Below are positions 1 to 11,289 of a stretch of DNA of 64,000 nucleotides, in pieces. Position numbers and translations under genes: made by a program. The notes under the pieces are model-generated. The model had not been told where the DNA came from, ran no database searches, and saw only the letters and a list, made by a program, of their open reading frames with translations. This DNA is from Aplectana chamaeleonis (lineage: Eukaryota; Nematoda; Chromadorea; Rhabditida; Cosmocercidae): positions 242,714 through 306,713 of the forward strand of contig JAPDOI010000700.1 in NCBI GenBank assembly GCA_029168955.1, written 5' to 3'. Every line of letters starts with the position of its first letter. Within the stretch, counting starts at the first letter, position 1.

Positions 1-167
1 ATAAATTTTACGGCACGTGCTGCTGTTTTGGGCTACGTGACCCTGTGATGAAGTTTTTCGGTGGGTGTGGTCACTCGAGTTGAATGCATATTCGACATTG
101 AATGCGGCGGTTTTCTGAGGAAAGTGCAAAGCGTGATGAAATTTGGTTTCGAGGTAACAACGGCAGG

Positions 168-2192
168 ATATCGTCAGTCTCTGGATGGGGGGGGGAGAAG
201 CCGCGACTCTGCTTGGCGGGAAACATTGCGCGCGGGAAAACGAAGAGAGGATGGTTTATTGATCGAACGATTCCGCGCCTCGTTGCTGAGCTTGGCTTAC
301 TTCATGATAGACAATGACGATATTATACATTGGATCCGACTCACTCATTTTCGGATATCCATCCAAATGATCCGAAATTTTTATGATTCAAAATCCTATT
401 CACCGAAAAAACGTCAAAATCCGAATGAGCCAAAATCCGATTCACCGAAAAAGCGCCAAAATCCGTTCGATTCAAAATCTGAATCACCGAAATGTGCCAT
501 GAGTCGGATAATGATTTGGATGCCGAATATCCAAAAAATGCATGACTCCAATCGGATAACGAGTCGGATATTGGTGGAGTCGGCATGCCCTGTTTCTCAA
601 ACAAGCGTGCAGGCTATAAAACGGCGAAATTCACTTGGTTCCTACGCGTGCCGGTGCGTAGCGCAGGTTAGAGCCAGTGAGAGAGCGTAGGGCAGACGTT
701 TTATAGAGGGTATCTGCTGTCACGACTCGACATTCCATTCTACTGTAGCCATGCAGGTGCGTAATTACACTGCAGACATCCAATTGGCGCGCATCGTGAA
801 ATTTACGCTGCGTTTTCTGCGCATCAGCAATGCAGATTTTGCGCATACATGTAATTGGTATTGATCCTCTTTGAACGAGTTGTCTGTGCGAGTTTAGGGC
901 CTCTCAGAAAGGCGTCGCTGCGAAATGCGTGGCGTCGCTCTCCAAAGCGAGAGAAAGTGGGCGTGACAATGACTTGTCGCCGAATCATATTTCTGTCTCT
1001 GCGTCTCTTACCTCTTCGCCGCCATTTGTTCGATTGAAAAACAGTGAAATAGGGGAAATAAATATTTTTATAGAGAGTTAAATGACAGGGACTAACAAAG
1101 GATCATTAGCAAATAGAAAGAAACTACGGCGGCAGCGACAGCGACAAAAATGGTCGAAATTATTTCCATCGCGCGTTGCTGGGTCGAAGCTTGCAGCACA
1201 CTGCCACAACGACAGTTTTAGGGCCTAGTGCATACATTCCGCGACTATGCATATTAGCAATATCGATTTTCGGTCGATTTAGATGACAAGAATTATGTCG
1301 CGTCGTTCGTCACGGGAACTATGCACTAGGCCTCAAGGGTGGGAGCTCCGCGACTGGCGGTCGCTGTCGCTGTGCAGAGCGACGCGACAGTGTGTCGCAA
1401 AAGTATACCAAACCCCTTATGGCTCATTGAAGGTATGATTGACTCCCAAAAACCATATTTATTGATCGAACGGCCAGTCTTTTTTTTTAATGGATTAGAC
1501 AGGAACGCACGGGTATTTACGAAATCGATGCGAAGGACTGATACTCATGATACTCATTTATACTAATGCTTCAACATTACACTCACTTTGAAGAGATTGT
1601 GAAAGGTGATCACATCTGTTTGGTTTGCAAATATTCCGAGATAAAGATGATTATCAATGAAATCTCTCATCATAGTAAGGTAGAAAAATCTTTTTTTAGA
1701 GGGTTTTCGCCAGACTATTGATTTTCCATAGACTTTTTGAATTACACCATCTTGTATCCGACCGGATATCCGACTCGGATATTCGGATTCCGACTCACCG
1801 AAAAAAAGGTCCAAATCCGAGTGATTCAAAATCCGAATCACCGAAAAAACGTGATTTTCGGATTGATGCGAGATCCGACTATCCGTTTAGCCTTCCTATC
1901 CGAATGACTCGGATTATCCGATGATGCCATTTTGAATCTACCCGTTTGAGTCGGATATTCGTGACCTTTGATTTTTGAGTTATCCGAAATTCGAGTATCC
2001 GAATTTTTTTTTGATTCGGATCCAATGTATAGACGATATCGTTGGTGTCTCACAGGGAGATAGCCGCGCTCAGCAGTTACTCGCGAAATCGTTCGATCAA
2101 TAGCCACTTTCCCTTCGTTTTCCCGCGCGCAATTTTTCCCGCCAAGCAGCGTCGCCGCGATCCCTCATCCAGTGATTGACGATATGTATTTT
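168..2192. mobile_element. 2-kb element with about 170-base terminal inverted repeats
   Basis: The segment 168-340 (ATCGTCAGTCTCTGGATG, then GCTTGGCGGGAAA, GATCGAACGATT and TACATTGGATCCGA) reappears as its reverse complement at 2010-2192. This gives long inverted termini typical of a non-autonomous DNA transposon. The interior holds degenerate runs of the words CCGAATCACCGAAAA and ATCCGA (350-570 and 1745-2000) and a separate hairpin at 1208-1336. I see no transposase-like reading frame, so mobilisation would need an enzyme supplied elsewhere. Boundaries are approximate and no target duplication was established. Confidence 0.6.
1208..1336. repeat. short hairpin element nested in the 2-kb element
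   Basis: The ends AGGGCCTAGTGCATA and TATGCACTAGGCCT are exact inverted copies flanking about 100 bases. This is a MITE-like foldback with no coding content. Confidence 0.55.
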
Positions 2193-2302
2193 GCCTTCCA
2201 TGTCACAACAGCAATGAGTTGTGTGCTCCAGGTGACAACCACCAGTTCCTGAGTAAGTACTAGGGTGCTATGTGGGAAGGGGGGGCAACTATGGCGCGAT
2301 GG

Positions 2303-2418
2303 ACTTGGCCACGCCCATTTTACTGTGCCGCACCAAACTTGGGCACCTACCCGGGAGTTCTCTCTCCCCCTGCCAAAATCAGGAGAGTCATTGCCGGCAC
2401 GGAAAATGGGCGTGGCCA
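2303..2418. repeat. short palindromic repeat (CACGCCCATTTT family), copy 1
   Basis: The ends CTTGGCCACGCCCATTTT and AAAATGGGCGTGGCCA are inverted copies around a short centre that contains CTCTCCCCCTGCCAAAATCAGG. Related copies lie at 44350-44467 and 45913-46024. The three share the centre as well as the arms, so they form one MITE-like family. Confidence 0.65.
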
Positions 2419-3796
2419 GAGTGCCCGAAACAACAAAGTGGCGTGCCCTTCCTTCACATAGCACCAGTACTAGTAGGACCAGACCCAAAACTAACTATTT
2501 CAACCAAAAGATTCAAGATGGTTTTTATCGTGAACTCTGCTTTGAATGCAGTCGAAAAATAAAACTTTTCGAAATAGCGTATCATTTGAATGACCAATCA
2601 TTCATTCAAACATTTTTTTTTGGATTTTCATACGAACAAAATGTTTGAATGGTTTTTAGATCATACTCGGGAATGATTGAGCAGGTTTCTAGTGACTATC
2701 TTTTCAGAAAACCTTATCAATGTCTTTGTATTCGCTTGTTACTCACGCACTCGATTACGTGTACTCACAAGCTTAGCTCTATCTGCGTAATCACATTGTG
2801 CTCCGTCAGTTGTTTTTATGACATATGAGCTAAATGTGGCATGAACATTGTTGCCATGGTTTTGTATCACGTGCAGTTTCATCTACAGCTTTTATCGAAC
2901 GATGACTTTCTGAACTGGACTAATTATCAGAATTTCTTTTTTTTTTTCGAAAAATCCTATTCACCTGATGTAAATTTTATTTGTTTCCCATCGCTACGAG
3001 AGTCTGATGTTTTTCGTGTTTCTGACTTAAAGAGCACTTTTCTTCCGGAAATGGGGAATTTCCGCGCCACTTCTGGCTGGATTTAAAATTCCCGATTTTT
3101 TTCTACATTCTTAATGCATAATGTCTGCTAGACAGCTCTAAACTGACTGAAGTGCACGCTTTTTGGAATGGCTACACAAAACTCACTACATCTAAATTGC
3201 GCAGGCGCAATAACGAAATTGTTCACAAAATGTTCTTAAGGGCATCGTTCGCGCTGAAAATCAATTCCCATTTTTCAGGCTCAAATTCATGAAAGAGTCC
3301 GATAGACCACACTGGTAAACTCCGGCGAGCCAAGAACGCAAGGTTTTGGGGTTGGATGGGTTTAAAGATGAGGTTCCGCCACCAGTTCTCACCAGTCATC
3401 TAGCACTTTTTCTTAGAATGTCGATGCTACCGTCAAACAACATGAAAAACAGTTACGGAACAAACTCTGCATGCAGACAAACCTCGAAAATGATAGTGAC
3501 GAGGCCTCCAGAGGCAGAAAAACCTCAAAAACGATTCTGGCATGAGAATTCAAATTCATATTTTACCAAAGTGTTCCAAGAATTGACGTTACTCAAAAAT
3601 GAAGGAAAGGTTATTCATGGGCACCTTCGACATTTTCGTTCACTAGAGAGGCCAAGCTACACAAAAACATGAAAAAACAATATACGGTTTTCTGCGCGTA
3701 CGATGCCTTTAAGGTTGTATATGTACCCTGTGATGTGAGAATGCCTACATTTTACATCCAGAGAACAACCAAATGTACAATCTATCCAAATGTGAC
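2419..3796. other. intergenic stretch, no gene recognised
   Basis: AT-rich sequence with no recognisable exon, RNA gene or long repeat structure. A 108-codon open frame at 3346-3672 (+) has no family motif and no supporting splice context, so I treat it as chance. Confidence 0.4.
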
Positions 3797-3878
3797 TGTC
3801 CGCCCACGCGGTCAGCCTGCGTGCCTAGCGGTCGCTACGAAGGAACTTTTTGTACTTCTCAATCGATTAGCAGGTATA

Positions 3879-4906
3879 CAGTGCTTTCAGAAAGTATAGG
3901 GACACCCCCGAAAATCAAGGTTTTCAAAATCATGTTATATTTGGCTATCAATACTGTTCATAAATGAATTCAACAAGGTGAAAAACCTCGATTTGTTCAT
4001 TTCTATAGCAGTTGAGCAATTTCGCAGGAATTTATTTGAAATTTCAGATTTTTTCGCCCTTCAGAAAGTATAGGGACACAACACAAAAACAAAAATTATT
4101 GAACAAAGAAAGAATTAAACATACAATCTAAAATGAAATAGCTGCACCACCATTACCAATGATCTCAAAAATTCTCTTTGGCATAGAATTGATCAAATTG
4201 GCGATGACGTTTTCATCCAGATTGGCCCACGCTTCGAAGATAGCGACCTTCAGCTCATCTACCGTTCTGTACTGCTTATTGTTGGCATAAACCTGGCGCA
4301 CAAGTATGCCCCAGATATTCTCTATCGGGTTACAATCTGGACTACACGCGGGCCATTCCAACGAACGGATTCGATGACGTAGAAACAAGGTTTTTGTAGA
4401 CGTGGACACATGTACCGCCGCGTTGTCTTGCTGGAAAGTGAAACGCTGACGTCGTGTTCCGGACAAAAATGGCAGTAGATGTGTGCGAAGAGTTTCTTGA
4501 TATTCCTCCGAGTTCATGCGACAAGAAGTGAAGGCCAATTCCAAAACAACTTCGCTACTGAATGCTCCCCAACACATCAGCGAGCCACCGCCGAAATTCC
4601 GTCTGCTGAAAATCAATGGATCCTTGCGCAGATCTCGCCAGTAGGATCGAGCACCATCCGGTCCGTCAAGATTGAATTTCTTCTCGTCGGAAAAGATGAC
4701 CTGAAATTGTTTTGCGTCATTTCTCGATTTTTTTCCGGATTTTATGAGACTGCCTTACCCTTGCCCAATCAGTTGCCATGTTCCTCTTTGCAAATTCAAG
4801 TCGAGCCTCTTTATGATTTTTAGATAACGACGGGGTCTTCCTCATCACTTGTCGGACAATGTTTTTATCGCCATTTATGGTGTCCCTATACTTTCTGAAC
4901 GCTATG
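3879..4906 (-). mobile_element. Tc1-like DNA transposon, internally deleted
   Basis: Terminal inverted repeats share TTCAGAAAGTATAGGGACAC, at 3887-3906 and as the reverse complement ending near 4899. Both ends are flanked by TA (3877-3878 and 4907-4908), the standard Tc1/mariner target duplication. A second internal copy of the terminal word is present at 4061-4080. Its transposase runs on the minus strand and starts almost directly at the right terminus, so the sequence for the DNA-binding N-terminal half is gone. At about 1.03 kb it is much shorter than autonomous Tc1 elements (about 1.6 kb). Confidence 0.92.
4128..4878 (-). pseudogene. Tc1-like transposase, catalytic part only (DD34E)
   Basis: Tc1/mariner transposases cut and rejoin transposon ends with a D-D-E triad. 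On the minus strand, exon sequence at 4759-4878 joins 4128-4700 across a 58-base intron (4701-4758) that starts GTAAGG and ends TTTCAG, leaving the frame intact. Visible motifs in order are VIFSDEKKFNLDGPDG (first catalytic Asp), the glycine-rich GGGSLMCWGAF, FQQDNAAVH (second Asp) and SPDCNPIENIWG (Glu), with 34 residues between the second Asp and the Glu, the Tc1 spacing. The preserved part is about 230 residues against about 340 in complete proteins. The helix-turn-helix DNA-binding region is missing and no start codon is obvious, so this copy is unlikely to be active. Confidence 0.9.
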
Positions 4907-5022
4907 TATTGGACGATTCATTAGTAATATGCAAGTAGCTGTTCGCAGCCGTGGGGAGGCGTGTTCGAGAAGCGCCTTCGCCTTAGTCGACCGACACGTA
5001 CGCCGACCGCCTGCGCGGACAG

Positions 5023-6296
5023 ACTTAACAATACCGCTCGTCAGTTGCGGTCAAAATGCGTGTGCCCACGCTTTCTCGCAATTCAACCCTTTTTCGAGAA
5101 CTCCCCTTGAATTTTCTTTTTTTTCGTATGTTGATGACAATCGTGTCGGAACCACATAGTCCTAACACGGTAACAACAGCCATTTTCCGCAACTGCGGAC
5201 CAAAATTTCGCCACGACAGGGGCAGTACTCTGCCATTATTTAACAGTTTTGACAATGATCATGTTTTCTGCCAAACATATTTCAAAAGTTCTCGATTGTC
5301 AACTTCTGCTTTTTTAGTTTTATCAGATGCAGTTCTCCTTGGGCGTGAACTTGATCGCGTTGTGCGTATAACTAATTTACAATATGATACGTATAGGCGT
5401 TAATTTAAATTCTGGTAGAGAATGTTCCAGATGCTCTCGACGCCGGGTGCGGCTGCCACATACGAAAATCAATCGCGAAGTGCCTCAAAGAATTCTCTGC
5501 CCGATACGTCATATGGTACGTCTACATGGCCATACCATTAAGCTACGGGCTCTGAAAACATGGAATTCCCGTAGATTATTCGCGTGCGTGTGCGGGGCGA
5601 AGGCTAGAGACAGCGAGAGAGCGTATGGTAGGCGGAGGGGGCAGTGTAGCGCGCACGCAGCACGTTGACTGATGGAAATTAATATTTTTTCACAGAGGTT
5701 GCGGTGAATTTCAATATTTTGCCTCTCAAAATATGTTTTGAAACTTAGTAGCATAATATTTGTGTTATTGTGCTATATACGTTCCTTCTGATTACATTTT
5801 TGAAATTATCCTACTTGATCTGTAAGAGCCTGGACTCATATCGGAGCGAAATTAAATTGATTTTTTCGCCTGCCTGTGCGGAGAGAGGGAAAAGACAGCG
5901 AAAGGAAGATTAGAAGGAGAGATCAGAGTACGCGCGCACACTCACGTCCGGGACCCGAAGTAATTTCGTTCCAAAATAAAGTGTAACAGTAGTGTGTGTT
6001 TCGAGTAATATATTCCCTTGAATTCAGCCCTCTCTTTCGTTGTTGTTCTAGTGATATTTTTTTACCCGAAATTTCTATATGTAAGGCTGGCCCAGATCTT
6101 GAACTCCATCAGTGGGTAAAATCATTTCAAATCATAATTTCACCTCAATTACCACATTCGACCATCCGAGATTCACAAATTTTTGCTAAATCCGCTACCC
6201 TTAATTCTGACCGAAATCCCCGTTAGCCCCTTAACTCGCTAACGTTTAAAGGCAGACTAGTAAAAGAAGCTGCTGTTGCTTTGAGGCCAGCCCCTT
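5023..6296. other. no gene recognised
   Basis: Unassigned sequence with short GC-rich patches (around 5575-5660 and 5870-5960) that resemble the foldback sequences at 21935-22090 and 57940-58085. No convincing exon or RNA gene was found. Confidence 0.4.
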
Positions 6297-6872
6297 TTGG
6301 GACAGGGTCTCTCTACACACGGAGGGAGGAGCACGGACGAAATATCATGCTGACGCGACGCATGCGGCGAAACTTTTTATCCGATTACCCTATCACTGGA
6401 GCGCGCTTGCAAAAGCTCGCGATTTATTGATGCTCACATGCTGCTTCAAAGCAATACAAAGAGTACTAGGATTATGGAAAAGAATCAAAATACTTACAAT
6501 AGTCATGGTCCAGAGCCGAACTGGTTGTCGGCGGCAACGATCCCATCACTACATCTAAAATGGTGCTCGATTTTTATTACCATATTGCCTATTCTACAAC
6601 TATCAAGCCGTGGAACGGCACGAGAACAAACACGATTTATTGAAATGAGTAAGCAAGATAAGATTATGAGAGGAACAGCAGGGGATAATAAAGAAAAAGT
6701 AATGTGAGCATCAATAAAACCATCAAATGTTATGAATTCTCGCGAGCTTTGGCAAGCGCGCTGCAGTGATAGGGTAATCGGATAAACAATTCCGCCGCAT
6801 GCGTCGCGTCAACATGAAATCTCGTCCGTGCTCCACCCTCCGTGTGTAGAGAGACCCTGTCCCCCCCCCCTT
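6297..6872. mobile_element. foldback element with about 145-base inverted termini
   Basis: The left arm (GACAGGGTCTCTCTACACAC at 6301, then GAGCGCGCTTGCAAAAGCTCGCG) is repeated inverted at 6723-6872. The interior contains a stretch shared with the related element at 8527-8988. The outer word GGGACAGGGTCTCTCTACAC also ends the shorter hairpins at 55685-55836 and 57783-57934. No transposase is present. Confidence 0.75.
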
Positions 6873-7319
6873 TATGGACCGAAAACACATCAGCCTATTG
6901 GTACCAATAGCGATTTGAATACACGCTCTAAGCGCCTTACATGACAAAACACCATCCGGTGAATCTCTCATGAACGTAGAAATGTTGGGCATCAACGTTG
7001 GATCACTACGGTCGAAAGCTGAGCGTCTACAGGGCATTTTGGTTGGGAACTCCCCTTTCATTCGAGTTCCCCATTGTGCTCCGTCTCGGCTCCCTGATAG
7101 CTCATAATGCTCGAATTTTATCCTTTTGCCAGTTCATCTCGTTCCCATATTATCTCCAGTCCATCTGTAAATGGCGAGAGGAGAGGTGACATTTCTGAGA
7201 TAAGCCGCCTATGCCGATCTGAAGTAATTTAGGACTAATCCCAGATTAATTTTAAACCAAGACTGAACTGAAATGTTTATTATCCAAAAGAGGCTCGAAA
7301 TCTGCGAAAGTTCGCGAAA

Positions 7320-7576
7320 GTTCGTCGAGAAAAAGTGTCTTCCAAAAAAAACTCGCGAAACTTCCTTCTTGAACTTCTGCTCTCTGGTTAGCTTTCGGTG
7401 CATAGCACCTTCTTCAGACCTGGTTTGTCGCTGTTGTGACTGAGAGCCGCAACCTCTAGAAAAAGGTTTTTTAGCGGTCGCGGTTCTCAGTCACAACAGC
7501 GACAAACCAGGTCTGAAGAATGTTCAAGAAGGAAGTTTTGCGAGTTTTTTTCGGAAGACACTTTTTCTCGACGAAC
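7320..7576. mobile_element. perfect-looking foldback (hairpin) element
   Basis: GTTCGTCGAGAAAAAGTGTC at the left is matched by GACACTTTTTCTCGACGAAC at the right. The two arms of about 120 bases pair almost throughout, with inner words ACCTGGTTTGTCGCTGTTGT and the reverse. Typical of a foldback MITE. Confidence 0.75.
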
Positions 7577-7954
7577 CAATCAGCAATGAGGCTCCGCGAT
7601 AGCAGTATTCTGCCATAAGACTGAATTGATATGCTAGAATATTTCTCACCCCTTTACACTATGCACGGTCAGATGGCAAAGTAACCAGTCGACCGATACT
7701 GACACATGCAACAGAGCAAATATGTATTTTAGGTATGAGGTGATCAATTTGTATTTCATAAAACGGATACAAGTGGAAGTATGTACATTAGCGTTCATCC
7801 TTACAGCACAGAAGAGAATGTTCACGATTAGATGAACTATCTCTGATGGCCTATTACCTCCTTATCCATTTGTAAAAACAGGAAGCATCTGGAAAACTTG
7901 GCAAAAATGCGTCCGATGCGTGTAACTTTTTTTAATGAAGGCTTTTTTGAATAA

Positions 7955-8527
7955 GGAGAACGCTATCATATTCACAGATCAAATTGCTACCTTATTATGT
8001 GACTTGTGGGCCGAAGTTATCCAAAATCAATTTGTTTTTGAAGAAAATATTTTTTTCAATCGTTTTTCAAAAACTTCGCGCGCGGCGAAATGCGGCTAAA
8101 CTTTGAGCAGTATCTGTACAAGTAATGAGAGAGCAATCTGTATGCTTTCTTCATTAATCAGATGCAGGTGAGAGAATCTCAAGGTTTGTTCAGGTTGAGT
8201 TTTCAAAATCCTTGATTAAACACCCTTGAGAACTACATGAAAAGTCGGAGTTTTGTTGCGAAATCCCCGGACTCATAAATGAAGGAATTCGAAAATTCAA
8301 CCTGAACAAGCCTTGAGATTCTCTCACCTGCACCTAAATTATGAAGGAAGCATACAGATTGCGCTTCCATTACTTGTACAAATACTGCTCAAAGTTTCGC
8401 AGCGCGCGACGTTTTTGATGAACGATTGCAGAAACAATTTCTTTGAAAAACAAGGCGATTTTATTGATCTTCGTTCCACAAGTCACATAAATAGGTAGCA
8501 ATTAGAACTGTGAATACTATAGCATTG
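7955..8527. mobile_element. foldback element with about 250-base arms
   Basis: Long imperfect inverted arms share the words GGTAGCAATT, TGAGATTCTCTCACCTGCA and GTACAAGTAATG or CATTACTTGTAC. The arms meet near 8240. No protein is encoded. Confidence 0.7.
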
Positions 8528-8989
8528 CTGACGCGATGCGCGCGGCGGAATTTTTCATCCTACCACCCCATCACTGGAGCGCGCTTGCCACAAGCTCGCG
8601 AGATTTCACAGGCTTTCATGTTTGTCTTTATTCTCACATGACTTTTCTTTATGTTCCTGGGTTGTTCCTCTCATTATCTTATCCTGGACACTCGTTTCAA
8701 TAATTCTTGTATGTTCTCGTGCCGTAGTACCGCTTGATATTTGTAGAAAGTGTAAAATGGTATTAAAGGTCGAGCACCATTTTAGGTGTTGGGGTTGGAT
8801 TGTTGCCACCACAACCAGTTTGGCTCTGTATTATGAATCATAAAGAAATAAAGTAATATGAGAATCAATAAACACATGAAATGTCATGAAATATCGCGAG
8901 CTTGTGGCAAGCGCGCTCCAGTGATGGGGTAATCACATAAAAAATTCCGCTGCGCGCGTCTCGTCAGCAATGAATCTCGTCCGTGCTCC
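8527..8989. mobile_element. second copy of the 6297-6872 element, inverted and truncated
   Basis: The inner arms (GAGCGCGCTTGCCACAAGCTCGCG and its inverse) and the interior match the element at 6297-6872 in opposite orientation. The right end stops at CTCGTCCGTGCTCCT, exactly where the next element (8990-9272) begins, so the outermost part of the terminus is lost. Confidence 0.65.
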
Positions 8990-9272
8990 TCGTGCTTATC
9001 TGGGCCGAATTCTGGTCCGCAATTACGTCGCGACACGCTTTGCGGCCGCACGCGCTCTAGTCAGTCGGGTTTCCAGCGCCAAAGCCGACTCGATGTGGCT
9101 TTTTTTTTTACAATTTCCTCCGATTTTTCTTAGTTTCCAGTTTCTAAAACCCACCTAGAGTCAGCAGATCGGCGGATACGGCGCTGGAATCTCTTCCGAC
9201 TCGGGAGGGTGCGGCCGCAAAGCGTGTCGAGACGCAATTGCGGACCGGAATTTGGCCCAGATAAACACAGTA
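8990..9272. mobile_element. 283-base palindromic MITE (GTGCTTATCTGGGCC family), copy 1
   Basis: Begins GTGCTTATCTGGGCCGAATT and ends with the inverse, GGCCCAGATAAACACAGTA. Related copies are at 16676-16957, 51374-51656 and 59764-60045. All four carry GCGGCCGCACGC arms and a T-rich centre with CAGTTTC. The left end here lacks the usual TACT, because it abuts the truncated neighbour. Confidence 0.8.
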
Positions 9273-10879
9273 GAGAGCCCCTGACCCACATGACTTTCCC
9301 TAATCGGTTCACAACGACAAAAACACCATCACAATTGCACTATAAATCTATACAAGACAATCACACACTCATTACTTACGATTGCATTTAACTCGTTCCA
9401 CCCTCCAAGTACACTAAATAGTTCTTTACTTCAACGTGTACAGGTGTGACACTCTGCGACCGCCCACCGCCAAAGGTGTTCCGTATTCCGATCGTGAGAT
9501 ATGTCGGTATCATATCTTATCACTGTGCCCCTTGCTCTCGCATGCATCACAACCTGGGGATCATACCATATTTGACTCCATGTTGCCCACCATTTAATAT
9601 TTCCCAGTTTAGATCCTCCCAAGTTTGTTTACGGAATGTGACCCTTGCTCTCGACTGAGCTGCGAGTTTATGATGAGAAAAGCGGGAGGGATTTCGTTGT
9701 GGCCGTTGATCGCTCCGATGACGGACTGCCTGAAACTGAATACCCTTCGGGTCATTCGCATTTCCAACGCTCTCCTTTTTCTTCTTTCCCATACCTCCAC
9801 TTATTTATCATTATTTGAGTGCTGAAGAAGCCAACTCAGTCATAGCCAACTGGTTTATACTGAAATTTGGATCATAACATTCTATGGAAGTTTTATGAGC
9901 AAACCTTGGGTGAGCAAGCGCAGCCCTGAAGCGTTGATCCAGAACTTTGAGACACCTCGACTCTGAGAAAATGCCTCGATCTGGGCCTTCCGCCATTTCT
10001 CTCGGTTGCATCTGCCAGAGAAATAGTTTACCACTTCGATTCCTCCCACCCATAAAGCTATGTTTTCTGACTCGCTGGGTTTCCTAAGCTATGCACAAAA
10101 GAACACGAGTCATATGAAAGCTGAAAGAAAGAAAAGAAGAAGCAAAACGTCGTTTGTTCTATGACGGAACGATGATAAAACTGTTTTACTGCGAGCTCAT
10201 GAAACTTCTGTCGTGCCAATACAAGGGACCACCCCGAACACAAAATCATCGAGTTTTGAAAAACGGTTTTGGGGGGTTATAGAGGATATAGAAAGGAACA
10301 TCTTAAGATTTCAAATTTCACAGTCTTCAAGGGTAGATCAAAAACGATCAAAGCAATGGGTCACGACGGTAGGCAAAATGTCATTCAGTGTACCCTAGCC
10401 ATACAAAATCCACCGAAAAAGTGGAATTGGATCTCAGATACGTGTTCAGCGCCCAAAATTACCCTTTGGGCAGAGTTTGGGCAAAAAAAAACGGTACTGA
10501 GCCTACAAACCTTATGGGACCTGATGTCAAAAAAAACTTCAAGGACCAAACTTCGCTCTCGGGGGTTATCTGAAATGCTCATCACGAATAAGTCCGTTTA
10601 TCGATTTTCACACATTACGTTAGATTACGGTAGGTACACGATAGCGCTAGGGGCAGGGTCCCACTCCGATAGGAGTGTGTCTCCCCAACAAGGATACGGT
10701 CATACGGTCTATGTCACGGCCCGTAGTAAGGGGTCACCCCCACCGCAGTCCGTGACTAAGACATCATTCTCGCCCGTGGAGTGACCCCCTCAGCGGTCAA
10801 AAATTGTCTGGAAAGTGACTCGTAGTCACCTTACAGGAGCGGCCCCGAAGGGCCGACCTCGATCTCTATGAAATGAGGC
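9273..10879. other. no gene recognised
   Basis: No splice-supported exon or repeat structure was identified. Open frames of 60-171 codons on both strands (for example 10269-10784 + and 9811-10053 -) carry no motif that I recognise. Confidence 0.35.
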
Positions 10880-11030
10880 CCCTCATATACTGTCGTTCCT
10901 GGGGCCAAATTCCGGTGCGCCTTTGCGAATTACGTTGTTGCATCACACAACACGACCATAATCGTGCTGGGAGAATGATGAACCGTGCCGGGACCAGAAT
11001 AGTGTTATACAGACCACCCCCTCATTCGGC
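10880..11030 (+). repeat. left member of a distant inverted repeat pair
   Basis: This stretch (containing GGGGCCAAATTCCGGT, GTTGCATCACACAACA and ATAATCGTGC) is similar to the reverse complement of 15060-15205. The pair encloses the degraded RTE element. They may be the termini of a larger transposon or two copies of one repeat in opposite orientation. Confidence 0.45.
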
Positions 11031-11289
11031 TCTCATAAACAAATAACCAATTGATAAAATGTAGGGTATAAAAGAAGTGGAGAGCGGTGTGGCTTTATTC
11101 ACATACTGTTGCGTATACGAGTCTGTTGGTACCTGCTCGTTGGTGCCCCTGCTTCTACTGAACCCAGCAGACGTTTGAGTGTACACAGGGAACGTTCGAG
11201 CGATATAGCGTGCACAACTATATCGCGAAAGTATCCGCACATTGCATAAAGGTGTACGTGCCGTCCGGCACACTAAGGCCTCTGGTCCC

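Larger units (their letters stand above)
3797..5022. mobile_element. palindromic MITE (GTCCGCCCACGCGGTC family), copy 1, split by a Tc1 insertion
   Basis: The left part (3797-3876, beginning GTCCGCCCACGCGGTCAGCC) and the right part (4909-5022, ending CGCCGACCGCCTGCGCGGAC) are inverted copies of each other. They match uninterrupted elements of about 200 bases at 34427-34622 and 43027-43242. Here the centre is occupied by a Tc1-like element, which therefore arrived later. Confidence 0.75.

Noticed and set aside
4479..4823. Plus-strand frame of 114 codons
   Set aside because: Antisense shadow of the Tc1 transposase exons.
10269..10784. 171-codon frame on the plus strand
   Set aside because: No recognisable motif, no homologous copy in the window, overlapping frames on the other strand and no splice context.
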